Source: Bacillota bacterium
GTDB taxonomy: Bacteria; Bacillota; Clostridia; Oscillospirales; Ruminococcaceae
NCBI GenBank assembly: GCA_023456995.1
Contig: JAEWNU010000300.1
Coordinates: 1 to 10,590, forward strand
Reading direction: 5' to 3'
DNA: 10,590 nt
Part shown: positions 1 to 6,663 of the stretch, one piece after another
How positions within the stretch are numbered: the first letter of the stretch is position 1
Layout of the letters: every line of letters begins with the position of its first letter
Notes under the pieces: model-generated
Databases searched by the model: none
What the model was told of the DNA's origin: nothing
The model's input: the letters and a program-made list of their open reading frames with translations, nothing else
Position numbers and translations under genes: made by a program

Positions 1-499
1 AAGAATAGAACAGCAGGTTATTGGCGGTATTCAGACTGCCAAGATTGGTGGGGGCAATGGTGAACTGAACAGTCGCACCAAAGGCGCCCTGCTGTGCAAG
101 CTGCACCGAGGCAAAGCTATTGGTGAAGAACTGGCTGAACAGACTTTCAACCGACGTATTGGCCGGCAGGGCACCCAGGCTGATATTCTGTGCCGTGGTG
201 ATCGTAGCGGGGTTGATGGTAGCAGTGAAGTTCGGGGCAGTGAAAGTAACGGGCTGAGTAGCCGCAGCAATGCTCTGAACAACATTTTGGGTAATGACCG
301 CATTCTCAGTAACCGTCACAGAACCGCCAGCGGTAACCGCCTGCGTCACGGAAGACGAGGATACAACGGCCGGTGTGCCGGAAAATCCGTTGCTGCCCGA
401 TGTGCCGCTTGTTGAGCTGCTATAGTCGGCAGCCATCGCCAACGAAGCCATTGCAATGATCATGGCCACTGAAAGCATGAGGGACATCAATTTTTTCAT
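1..499 (-). CDS. Secreted low-complexity protein, N-terminal 166 residues (3' end outside window)
   Basis: The frame is open from an ATG at 499-497 to the window edge, behind AAGGAG at 514-509. It begins with a textbook signal peptide: MKK, a hydrophobic core to about residue 20, and an A-M-A cleavage site near residue 23. The visible mature part (residues 24-166) is very rich in Ser, Thr, Ala, Val, Asn and Gln. It has one Asp and two Glu and no Lys, Arg, His, Cys, Met or Trp. The short run SSSTSGTSGS follows the cleavage site like a linker, and later residues alternate in a beta-strand-like manner. I recognise no family. It lies 86 bases downstream of the membrane protein gene, at the end of a polysaccharide locus and in the same direction. 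A surface or matrix-associated protein is a reasonable guess, but only a guess. Confidence is high for the gene and export, low for function. Confidence 0.8.
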   Translation of the reverse strand, partial: MKKLMSLMLSVAMIIAMASLAMAADYSSSTSGTSGSNGFSGTPAVVSSSSVTQAVTAGGSVTVTENAVITQNVVQSIAAATQPVTFTAPNFTATINPATITTAQNISLGALPANTSVESLFSQFFTNSFASVQLAQQGAFGATVQFTIAPTNLGSLNTANNLLFYS

Positions 500-585
500 A
501 ACAAATCGCTCCTTGAATAATGTATTTAACTAACGCCAAACCGCTTGAATTGTTCAGCATTGAGTTATCAGATAATAAACAGTGC

Positions 586-1176
586 TCACAGGTTTTGAGT
601 GTTTGGGGCGAATAGACGCCCCAGCGTGTACGTCAGTGCAGACATGAAAAAGACCAGTATGGCGACCGTGGGCAACCCGACAGAAAATGCAGGCGCTAAC
701 AGCCTTTGCAGCGTGATAAACGGCCATTGCCCCAGCATAACGGAGAGCTCGTACAAAAACCGAAGAACGCCGTCGCCGTGGCGCGTACCGCCCAGTACAG
801 CCAGCCCCATCTGAGGCAGCAAGAGCAGCGCCGCAACTACAGGCATAAAATGCCACCGCTTTAAGACGCCGTTTGAAAAACTCAGCATAAGCAGTGTGAT
901 AATAAATAACACAGCAAAGCCGGCTCGGAATAACTGCATACCATAAGTTAGCAGCACCCCCGCCGGAAAAGCAAACAGTGCGGGTAACCCGCTTAAATCC
1001 GGCATAGATTTTATATTTGAGACGTTCAGGCGATAATTTTCCATCTGATAAAAGGCGCAAATTAATAGCGTTGATAAAAAGAGAAAAACATCTTCCACCA
1101 GCCTCGTTCGCCGACGCAAAATAGTGCCGACCAATTGGCCGCCACCAGTTTTTGACGCTTTTCTTGCCACAGTCAA
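586..1176 (-). CDS. Integral membrane protein of unknown family
   Basis: This 196-residue protein starts at TTG (1176-1174) behind AAGGGGGA at 1192-1185, an 8-base spacing; the site overlaps the stop codon of the upstream polymerase gene. No in-frame ATG occurs before codon 45, so TTG is the sensible start. A basic N-terminus (residues 1-26, with an RRRTR cluster) is followed by hydrophobic segments at roughly 28-43, 64-79, 84-100, 110-128 and 164-186, suggesting five membrane passes; 140-160 is a weaker candidate. I see no catalytic motif and recognise no family. Tight coupling to the EpsG-like gene (14-base gap) suggests a role in the same envelope polysaccharide pathway, for example as an accessory of polymerisation or export. 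That is inference from position only. Confidence 0.75.
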   Translation of the reverse strand: MTVARKASKTGGGQLVGTILRRRTRLVEDVFLFLSTLLICAFYQMENYRLNVSNIKSMPDLSGLPALFAFPAGVLLTYGMQLFRAGFAVLFIITLLMLSFSNGVLKRWHFMPVVAALLLLPQMGLAVLGGTRHGDGVLRFLYELSVMLGQWPFITLQRLLAPAFSVGLPTVAILVFFMSALTYTLGRLFAPNTQNL

Positions 1177-1190
1177 TGCTCCAATCCCCC

Positions 1191-2303
1191 TTAGTAGTCC
1201 CCAAACGCTTCGGAGAAAACGCTTTGGTAGGGCACCACGCCGTTATAGTTGATATCCAACAAGTGCTGGTGCAAAACCAGCATCGGCGCCAACAGCAGGG
1301 CATAGGCCAGCACCGCTGCCGCCAATGTTTGTCCGGCATTTTTGGTTATTGATTGGAAGTTCTTCTTAACAAGGTCAACCAGCTCGGCTGCCAAAAGTAT
1401 AACCGCCGGTGTCATAAAAAACAGTGCCAAACGCGATATAATCGCATGTTTGATGCCGACCAGCTCCAAGAAAGTTCCCCAGTAAAGCAGGTTAACCAAA
1501 AGGGCGTTGTATGGCTGCCGCCGCACCAAGGGCTTATAAAGCATCAGGCAAATAATTAGAAAAACCAAAAAAGCGATTGCAGGCCCTGGGCTGGTACCGT
1601 GGATGATCTCTACGGAAGTAGAACGATAATCTTTATAAGCCACTTTGGTGACCATACCCAAAATTGTCTCGGACTTAAAATAAATAACACTTGAAAGTAC
1701 GAGCGCTATCGGCAAAGTCACTCTGTTCATGGGAAGGCGCAAAATAAAATAGAACGGAAGCATGACGATGGCCGAGATATGGAAAGTAGACGCCAGCAGT
1801 ACAAAAATTGCAAATCTAAAAAAGCGGCGCTCTTCAATATATCTAAAAGCGAAAAGCATGACCATCAACGCTGAATATTGCCGCAGAAAGCACATGGAAT
1901 TATATAGGAAACCGAAGCATATAAAAGCTGCAAAACTGACCCAGGCATTGGCGGAACGCCGGTAAATAAAGCACGCGATGACAGTGGCAAAAAGGATGGC
2001 AAATGCCACAAATAGAATATTATAACCCAGCGTAAATCCAGACAACAAACGGCTGACCGCAAGATAGCCCTTTTCAAAACGCTGGCGGGAGAAGTCTTCC
2101 CAGCTTAAAAAATAACTTTGCAAAAAACCTTCCCAGTAGTTGTAATAATCGGTGCTAACCATAAAGCGCAGGCTGGAAATAAGCGTCAGACCTATACCGC
2201 CCACAATACAATAAGTCCTTTTGGCCCACTGAGCAGGTAAAAACCGATTCTGTAAGATACCAAACAAAATAATTGTAAAAAGTAAAAGATGATAAACTGC
2301 CAA
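1191..2303 (-). CDS. EpsG-family polysaccharide polymerase (Wzy-like)
   Basis: This 370-residue multi-pass membrane protein has the pattern of EpsG-type proteins, which are thought to polymerise exopolysaccharide repeat units at the outer face of the membrane. Visible hallmarks are RFMVSTDYYNY (residues 46-56) after the second hydrophobic segment, FEKGYLAVSRLL (76-87), FLRQYSALMVMLFAFRYIE (139-157), and an FH pair at 174-175 followed by a hydrophobic stretch. Most of the rest is hydrophobic segments split by short basic loops. The start is TTG at 2303-2301 with AAAGGAAG at 2318-2311, a 7-base spacing; the next Met is near residue 48, inside a conserved motif, so TTG must be right. It follows the dehydratase gene by 31 bases and precedes the small membrane protein by 14, so the three are probably one transcript. 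The family is clear; the substrate is unknown. Confidence 0.85.
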   Translation of the reverse strand: MAVYHLLLFTIILFGILQNRFLPAQWAKRTYCIVGGIGLTLISSLRFMVSTDYYNYWEGFLQSYFLSWEDFSRQRFEKGYLAVSRLLSGFTLGYNILFVAFAILFATVIACFIYRRSANAWVSFAAFICFGFLYNSMCFLRQYSALMVMLFAFRYIEERRFFRFAIFVLLASTFHISAIVMLPFYFILRLPMNRVTLPIALVLSSVIYFKSETILGMVTKVAYKDYRSTSVEIIHGTSPGPAIAFLVFLIICLMLYKPLVRRQPYNALLVNLLYWGTFLELVGIKHAIISRLALFFMTPAVILLAAELVDLVKKNFQSITKNAGQTLAAAVLAYALLLAPMLVLHQHLLDINYNGVVPYQSVFSEAFGDY

Positions 2304-2334
2304 GAGGTCACTTCCTTTGCCTTGTCGGCGCCAC

Positions 2335-4299
2335 TTATACCGATATTTTTGCTGCCGCGGCAGTTGCCGGTGTACCGCGAATGACGATGGGCAAGCCGGT
2401 ATTCAGTAATTTGGCCGCTTGCACTGGCTGTGCTGCCTCGCAGGCCTCAAAGATTTGGTTAACCTCGTCGGGGTCTTTAAAGGTGGGCACCACTTCATGC
2501 ATAACAGCGCGAAGCCGGCACTCAGATTCGCTGCCCAGCGCCTCGCCAATCCGCTTTAGCTTTTGCTGAATCTCTTGCTGAGAAATACGGTGCTGGCACT
2601 CGATAAAAATCTTTTTGTTGGGGGTCGAAACCAAATCCTCGCTGGCGATTAATAACTCTTCATACAGCTTCTCGCCGGAGCGCAGTCCCGTTTCGATAAT
2701 GTCGATATCTTTGTAAGGCTGGTGACCCGACAATCGGATCATGTTTTCTGCCAGTTCGATAATTTTAACCGGCTCCCCCATATCCAGCACAAAAACCTCT
2801 GACTGCTCTGCCATAGTGGCCGCCTGCAGCACCAGCTGCACCGCCTCTGGAATCGTCATAAAATAACGGATAATATCCTTATGTGTGACGGTTACGGGGC
2901 CACCGTGCTCAATCTGCCGCTTAAACAGTGGAATGACCGAGCCGTTGGAACCAAGCACATTGCCAAAGCGCACAGCGACAAACTGCGTCTGGCTGACGCC
3001 CTTCATGCTTTGGAGAATCATTTCACAAAAGCGCTTGGTCGCCCCCATAATATTGGTGGGGTTGACCGCCTTGTCAGTCGAAATCAGTACAAACTTTTCA
3101 GCGTGATATCGGTCGGCCATCTGCACCATATGATAAGTACCGAAAATATTATTTTTAACAGCCTCTTCAGGGCAAAGTTCCATCAACGGAACATGCTTAT
3201 GCGCCGCTGCGTGGAAAACCACCTGCGGACGATATTTCTCAAACAGGGTTTCCAATTTTTCAACATCGCGAACCGAAGCAATTTCTATACTGAGAGGAAT
3301 ACTTTTCCCGAAATCAAGAATCATTTCCTGCTGAAGGTCATAGACGTTGTTCTCGTAAATATCGATCACGACCAGCCGTCTTGGTGCGCACTGCATCACT
3401 TGTTTGCAAAGCTGTGAGCCGATAGAGCCACCGCCTCCAGTGACCATGACAACCTTGCCTTTTAAAAAGGAGGAGACGTTCTCACAATCAAAGGTGATGC
3501 TTTCTCTGCCCAAAAGATCATCAATATTTACATTTCGTATAGCTTGTTCAAGTATATCATACTTATTTTCCAACAGCAACACGGTATCTGGTAAAATTTT
3601 CACATCGCAGCCGGTGCGGGTGCACTCGGAAATGATCTTTCTGCGCACGCTGCTGCTAATCGAAGGAATCGCGATAATCAATTCCTCGATGCGTTGCGAT
3701 TTGCAGTATTGTGCAATAGTATCAATCGGACCGACAATGTTGACGCCATGAATGTGTTTGCCAATTTTGACTGGATTGTCGTCAAAAAAGCATACTGGCA
3801 AATAATTGCTGTCTGCGTTGCTTTGGATATTGCTCAGCAGAGTGGCTCCTGCACTGCCGGCCCCCACAATAGCCAGCCGGATATACCGGGTATGCGAAAG
3901 CTTTTTACGGCTGCGGTATTGCCGGTAGGTAAAGCGGGTCAGCAGCATGGTTAGCGACGCAAGTGAGGCGGCGGTAATCTCAACATCAATTGCCAAGTTT
4001 TTCGCTGGCAGCAAAACCTCGATCAATCTATAGCTAAAAAAGGCTATAGCAACGCTGATAATTAACCTCAGATACTCCTGCGATTCGGCATAACGCCACA
4101 GACTGTCATACATTTTAAATGCAAACAGACTGCCGCTATAGCAAAAACCAATCAGCAGCAGCTGTTGCAGCACAAAAACGATATATTGGCTATCAATATC
4201 TCTACCGCCCATCATCAGGATGGCAAGGAGATAACATGTCAAAATGATACCGATATCCATCAAGAACAGTAATAATTTTCGAAACTTACTAAATCGCAA
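2335..4299 (-). CDS. Membrane-bound nucleotide-sugar 4,6-dehydratase (CapD/WbpM/EpsC type)
   Basis: This 654-residue protein matches the long form of the FlaA1/WbpM family, which dehydrates UDP-GlcNAc-type sugars to 4-keto-6-deoxy intermediates for surface glycans. The N-terminus has about four membrane segments (residues 8-30, 38-62, 76-97, 104-122). A first Rossmann-like domain follows with VGAGSAG (145-151). The catalytic SDR domain starts with TGGGGSIG (287-294), then HAAAHKHVPLME (363-374), STDKA (407-411) and MGATK (418-422). Met replaces the usual Tyr of YxxxK, as in WbpM and PglF. RFGNVLGSNGSV (444-455) is also typical. The C-terminus ends in an Ala-rich tail. The start is TTG at 4299-4297 with AAAAGGAG at 4315-4308, an 8-base spacing; the next Met (14) has no such site. 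It is the first gene of the minus-strand operon after a divergent control region. The family is near certain; the exact sugar is not known. Confidence 0.93.
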   Translation of the reverse strand: MRFSKFRKLLLFLMDIGIILTCYLLAILMMGGRDIDSQYIVFVLQQLLLIGFCYSGSLFAFKMYDSLWRYAESQEYLRLIISVAIAFFSYRLIEVLLPAKNLAIDVEITAASLASLTMLLTRFTYRQYRSRKKLSHTRYIRLAIVGAGSAGATLLSNIQSNADSNYLPVCFFDDNPVKIGKHIHGVNIVGPIDTIAQYCKSQRIEELIIAIPSISSSVRRKIISECTRTGCDVKILPDTVLLLENKYDILEQAIRNVNIDDLLGRESITFDCENVSSFLKGKVVMVTGGGGSIGSQLCKQVMQCAPRRLVVIDIYENNVYDLQQEMILDFGKSIPLSIEIASVRDVEKLETLFEKYRPQVVFHAAAHKHVPLMELCPEEAVKNNIFGTYHMVQMADRYHAEKFVLISTDKAVNPTNIMGATKRFCEMILQSMKGVSQTQFVAVRFGNVLGSNGSVIPLFKRQIEHGGPVTVTHKDIIRYFMTIPEAVQLVLQAATMAEQSEVFVLDMGEPVKIIELAENMIRLSGHQPYKDIDIIETGLRSGEKLYEELLIASEDLVSTPNKKIFIECQHRISQQEIQQKLKRIGEALGSESECRLRAVMHEVVPTFKDPDEVNQIFEACEAAQPVQAAKLLNTGLPIVIRGTPATAAAAKISV

Positions 4300-4307
4300 G
4301 ACAAAAA

Positions 4308-4315
4308 CTCCTTTT
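4308..4315 (-). promoter_or_regulatory. Ribosome binding site that fixes the TTG start of the dehydratase
   Basis: Read on the minus strand the site is AAAAGGAG, eight bases before TTG at 4299-4297. It is the best Shine-Dalgarno match in the area and supports the TTG start over the internal ATG thirteen codons further in. Confidence 0.75.
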
Positions 4316-4501
4316 CAAAGTATAAACCGATTTTCCAGCACTTTAAGTACGTTTATCGGATTTACAGCAAAGCTGAAAGGATCCTGCTTAAATCGACTTC
4401 GGTTACAATGGGCAATACGAATTCGAAACATGTAGTAGTACGCTCTAAAAGTCTTTAATCTCTTTCATAGGTATTTCTTTCCATAAAACTGTATCACAAT
4501 A

Positions 4502-4607
4502 TTTACCAATATGCAACCGTATAAAGCAATTTTTGGTGCATATTGTCAAAAATTATAAAGAAAGAATCTGTCATGCTGTCTTCTTATTAACTTTTACCAA
4601 TCTGCAA
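4502..4607. repeat. Pair of 15-base direct repeats flanking the divergent promoters
   Basis: TTTACCAATATGCAA at 4502-4516 and TTTACCAATCTGCAA at 4593-4607 differ at one base and are 91 bases apart. The second copy ends directly before the candidate -35 box of ilvA. The core CAATATGCA of the first copy (4507-4515) is also present inverted as TGCATATTG at 4537-4545, making a perfect 9-base dyad with a 21-base spacer, and that arm overlaps the minus-strand -35. The arrangement resembles operators for one shared regulator; this is inferred from spacing and position only. Confidence 0.6.
4520..4549 (-). promoter_or_regulatory. Candidate promoter for the polysaccharide operon
   Basis: On the minus strand a perfect -35 box TTGACA lies at 4549-4544, followed after 18 bases by a poor -10 box, TTTATA (4525-4520). 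A perfect TATAAT also lies just upstream at 4557-4552 but lacks a good -35 partner. The -35 is convincing and the -10 is not, so the exact start point is uncertain. The -35 overlaps the inverted repeat arm at 4537-4545, which would suit repression or activation at this site. Confidence 0.4.
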
Positions 4608-4636
4608 TTGATTTTATGATAAATTTCGCGTATGCT
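4608..4636 (+). promoter_or_regulatory. Candidate sigma-A promoter of ilvA
   Basis: TTGATT (4608-4613) and TATGCT (4631-4636) are separated by 17 bases; each matches four of six consensus positions. Transcription would begin near 4643, leaving a leader of about 33 bases with the ribosome binding site at its end. A 15-base repeat abuts the -35 box. Confidence 0.45.
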
Positions 4637-4657
4637 ATTGCTATCTTAAAAATATTT

Positions 4658-4666
4658 GGAAGGGGG
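4658..4666 (+). promoter_or_regulatory. Ribosome binding site that decides the ilvA start
   Basis: GGAAGGGGG ends nine bases before GTG at 4676. It touches the ATG at 4667 directly, leaving no room for initiation there, and lies far downstream of the ATG at 4616. The GTG is therefore the likely start. Confidence 0.65.
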
Positions 4667-4675
4667 ATGGTCGCT

Positions 4676-5875
4676 GTGCTTACGCTAGACAGCATTTACC
4701 ACGCTGCCTTTACCATGAAAAACGTAGTGCGAAAAACCGACCTGATTCACGCGCCCAAGCTGTCAACAGGGTGCAAAGTATTCTTGAAAACCGAAAATTT
4801 GCAGGTTACTGGTTCCTTTAAGGTCAGAGGAGCCTTCTATAAGATTTCTCAGCTTTCAAATGAGGAACGCGCCCACGGGGTTATCGCCTGTTCGGCGGGT
4901 AACCACGCGCAGGGCGTGGCGCTCTCCGCTGCGCGGATCGGCATTCCCGCCACCATTTGCATCCCGGGTTCGGCCCCCATCTCAAAGGTTGAAGCCACCC
5001 GCAGCTACGGTGCGAACGTCGAGCTGGTAAAAGGTGTTTACGATGATGCAGCCGCCCGTGCAACCGAACTGCAGCGGCAGACCGGCGCCACCTTTATTCA
5101 TCCGTTCGACGATGATAGGGTCATCGCCGGACAGGGCACCGTTGGGCTGGAGATCTTAGATCAGCTACCCGAGGTGGACGCGGTCATCGTACCGATTGGC
5201 GGCGGTGGGCTGATTTCGGGCATCGCCTTCGCGGTAAAATCCCTAAAACCTAATGTTAAGGTTTACGGCGTTCAGGCTGCGGGCGCGCCGTCTATGTATA
5301 ACGCCATTGCAAGCCATGAACGAAAAGCGCTGCCATCGGTGGCAACGATGGCGGACGGCATCGCCGTCAAGATGCCGGGTGAACTGACCTATGATCTTTG
5401 CTCAAAATATGTGGATGAAATTGTCACCGTCACCGATGACGAGATTTGCGCCGCCATTTTGGCGCTCATCGAAAAGCAGAAGATGATCGCCGAGGGCGCA
5501 GGCGCCGTACCAGTGGCGGCAGTGCTTGCAAACAAACTGCCGCTTGAGGGAAAAAACGTCGTCTGCCTTGTTTCGGGCGGCAACATCGACGTGACCATTC
5601 TCTCACGAGTGATCAACCGCGGTCTGCTTATGACGGGGCGCACCGCAAGACTACGTATCGAGCTTTCGGACACACCCGGGCAGCTTGTCGCCGTTTCGGC
5701 TATTTTGGCCGAGTGCGGCGCAAATGTCACCAGCGTGGATCACAACCGCACCAGCAACAACAAAAACATCACCGATTGCTTCCTTGATATTGCGATTGAG
5801 ACACGTGATCACGACCATGTTGACCAGATTAAGCAGGTGCTGCTTGACAACGGCTTTAACGTGACCGAAATTTAA
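4676..5875 (+). CDS. ilvA: Threonine dehydratase (threonine ammonia-lyase) with one C-terminal ACT domain
   Basis: This PLP enzyme converts L-threonine to 2-oxobutyrate and ammonia, the entry to isoleucine synthesis or to threonine catabolism. With the GTG start it has 399 residues, normal for the single-ACT type. Visible are the PLP lysine in TGSFKVRGA (Lys 49), SAGNHAQG (73-80), the phosphate-binding GGGGLISG (175-182), and SGGNID (300-305). An ACT domain (about 324-399, beginning near RLRIELSDTPGQL) probably binds an amino acid effector. The two-domain regulatory tail of the classical E. coli IlvA is absent. An ATG at 4616 would add 20 residues (MINFAYAIAILK...) that overlap the promoter and do not look like the family; the protein after GTG starts MLTLDSIY, as family members do. 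It stands alone, with no other ilv genes beside it, so a biosynthetic versus catabolic role cannot be decided here. Confidence 0.93.
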   Translation: MLTLDSIYHAAFTMKNVVRKTDLIHAPKLSTGCKVFLKTENLQVTGSFKVRGAFYKISQLSNEERAHGVIACSAGNHAQGVALSAARIGIPATICIPGSAPISKVEATRSYGANVELVKGVYDDAAARATELQRQTGATFIHPFDDDRVIAGQGTVGLEILDQLPEVDAVIVPIGGGGLISGIAFAVKSLKPNVKVYGVQAAGAPSMYNAIASHERKALPSVATMADGIAVKMPGELTYDLCSKYVDEIVTVTDDEICAAILALIEKQKMIAEGAGAVPVAAVLANKLPLEGKNVVCLVSGGNIDVTILSRVINRGLLMTGRTARLRIELSDTPGQLVAVSAILAECGANVTSVDHNRTSNNKNITDCFLDIAIETRDHDHVDQIKQVLLDNGFNVTEI

Positions 5876-5880
5876 CTGTT

Positions 5881-5935
5881 TGCGCGGTTGACAAACTCCC
5901 CCTGTATTTTTTATCGCGCATGATGATTATGCGAT
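5881..5935 (+). other. Overlapping weak inverted repeats after ilvA
   Basis: TGCGCG (5881-5886) is complementary to CGCGCA (5915-5920), and CGCAT (5917-5921) is complementary to ATGCG (5929-5933), so the same bases can join either hairpin. No T-run follows the second stem, so this is not a convincing intrinsic terminator, though no better one lies between ilvA and adaA. Confidence 0.3.
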
Positions 5936-6044
5936 TAAATCCGCTGCGTTTGTTGTCGAACCATGTGTTGATTATAAAATTTGCGAGTCGATGCGTCTTT
6001 AAAAATTGAATATCTTGAATTGAGAAGAAATCACTGAATACTTA

Positions 6045-6053
6045 TGCTATAAT
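6045..6053 (+). promoter_or_regulatory. adaA: Extended -10 promoter of the adaA-adaB operon
   Basis: TGCTATAAT (6045-6053) is a perfect extended -10 element with no good -35 at the expected distance. An extended -10 with a weak -35 fits a promoter that needs an activator. In Bacillus the methylated AdaA protein activates its own operon. AAATCAC (6028-6034) and GTGATTT (6067-6073) form an exact 7-base inverted pair around the promoter; its meaning is unknown. Confidence 0.6.
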
Positions 6054-6114
6054 GGCGGCGGTAACGGTGATTTTTTGCTTTGATTCTATAATTACTCAAT
6101 AAGGAGGGTGAAAT

Positions 6115-6663
6115 ATGACATCGGATGAGATGTGGCGCGCGGTTTTTGAAAATGACGCTGCCTATGACGGTGTGTTTTTCTACGCGGTCAACTCCACCGG
6201 CATCTTCTGCCGCCCTTCCTGCAAATCCAAGGTACCAAAGCGCGAAAATGTTCGCTTTTTTGAGTCGTCCGCGCAGGCGCGCGCCGCAGGTTTCCGCCCC
6301 TGTAAGCGCTGCCGTAGCGATCTTGCCGACTATCAGCCTATGCTCGAAATTGCCGAAAAAGCCCGCATTTTAATAGAAGCATCCTTTGCCGATGCCAAAG
6401 ACTGTGCAGCAGGGTTAGGGCGGCTCGGCGTGTCGCGTCACAGGCTGGCGGAAATATTTCTGGCGATTCACGGCGTAACGCCCTCCGAGTATTCAGCCGG
6501 AATGCGCTTGAAAATGGCCAGGCAACTGCTTTTGGATACCGATACGCCCATTGTTGACATCGCCTATGCCACAGGTTTTAGTGGCTTATCGTCTTTTTAC
6601 CGCTTTTTTAAAGACCGAACCGGATTTTCGCCCGCCGCTTTTCGAAAGGAACAACAAAAATGA
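6115..6663 (+). CDS. adaA: AdaA-type methyl-sensing transcriptional activator (Ada zinc domain plus AraC helix-turn-helix)
   Basis: This 182-residue protein joins the Ada methylphosphotriester-repair domain (about 1-75) to an AraC-type DNA-binding domain (about 80-180). The four zinc cysteines are visible: Cys32 and Cys36 in FCRPSCKSK, Cys63 and Cys66 in FRPCKRCRSD. By analogy with E. coli Ada (Cys38), Cys32 takes the methyl group from damaged DNA backbone and thereby switches the protein to an activator. The AraC part shows the usual second helix-turn-helix pattern, IVDIAYATGFSGLSSFYRFF and then FSPAAFRK. The start has an ideal site, AAGGAGG at 6101-6107. It ends in an ATGA overlap with adaB. 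It lacks the C-terminal O6-methylguanine methyltransferase domain of E. coli Ada, which is supplied by the next gene, as in Bacillus subtilis. It is somewhat shorter than B. subtilis AdaA. Confidence 0.93.
   Translation: MTSDEMWRAVFENDAAYDGVFFYAVNSTGIFCRPSCKSKVPKRENVRFFESSAQARAAGFRPCKRCRSDLADYQPMLEIAEKARILIEASFADAKDCAAGLGRLGVSRHRLAEIFLAIHGVTPSEYSAGMRLKMARQLLLDTDTPIVDIAYATGFSGLSSFYRFFKDRTGFSPAAFRKEQQK

Larger units (their letters stand above)
4300..4675. promoter_or_regulatory. Divergent intergenic control region between the polysaccharide genes and ilvA
   Basis: These 376 bases hold no supported gene. They are AT-rich and contain candidate promoters for both directions, two near-identical 15-base direct repeats (4502-4516 and 4593-4607), and an inverted copy of the repeat core (4537-4545). 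From the candidate minus-strand promoter to the dehydratase start there would be a leader of about 210 bases. In it I see only a small hairpin (CAGC-AAA-GCTG, 4365-4375) and no riboswitch or terminator pattern I recognise. Confidence 0.6.

Noticed and set aside
31..303. 90-codon minus-strand open frame at the left edge
   Set aside because: It lies inside the secreted-protein frame, which has a signal peptide and a good ribosome binding site; the Leu/Pro/Ser-rich alternative frame looks like a composition artefact.
554..1339. 261-codon minus-strand open frame overlapping the polymerase and the small membrane protein
   Set aside because: It overlaps both genes in another frame, is rich in Cys, Trp and Arg without pattern, and has no ribosome binding site; the two hydrophobic frames are coherent proteins.
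2881..3417. 178-codon plus-strand open frame opposite the dehydratase
   Set aside because: It is antisense to the conserved catalytic domain of a clear gene and shows no family pattern.
4300..4440. Possible riboswitch (cyclic-di-GMP type) in the polysaccharide leader
   Set aside because: I looked for the conserved GEMM-type sequence blocks and did not find them; only a 4-pair hairpin is visible.
5888..5917. TTGACA with TATCGC after an 18-base spacer, downstream of ilvA
   Set aside because: The -35 is perfect but the -10 matches only three positions, and adaA has its own better promoter at 6045-6053.
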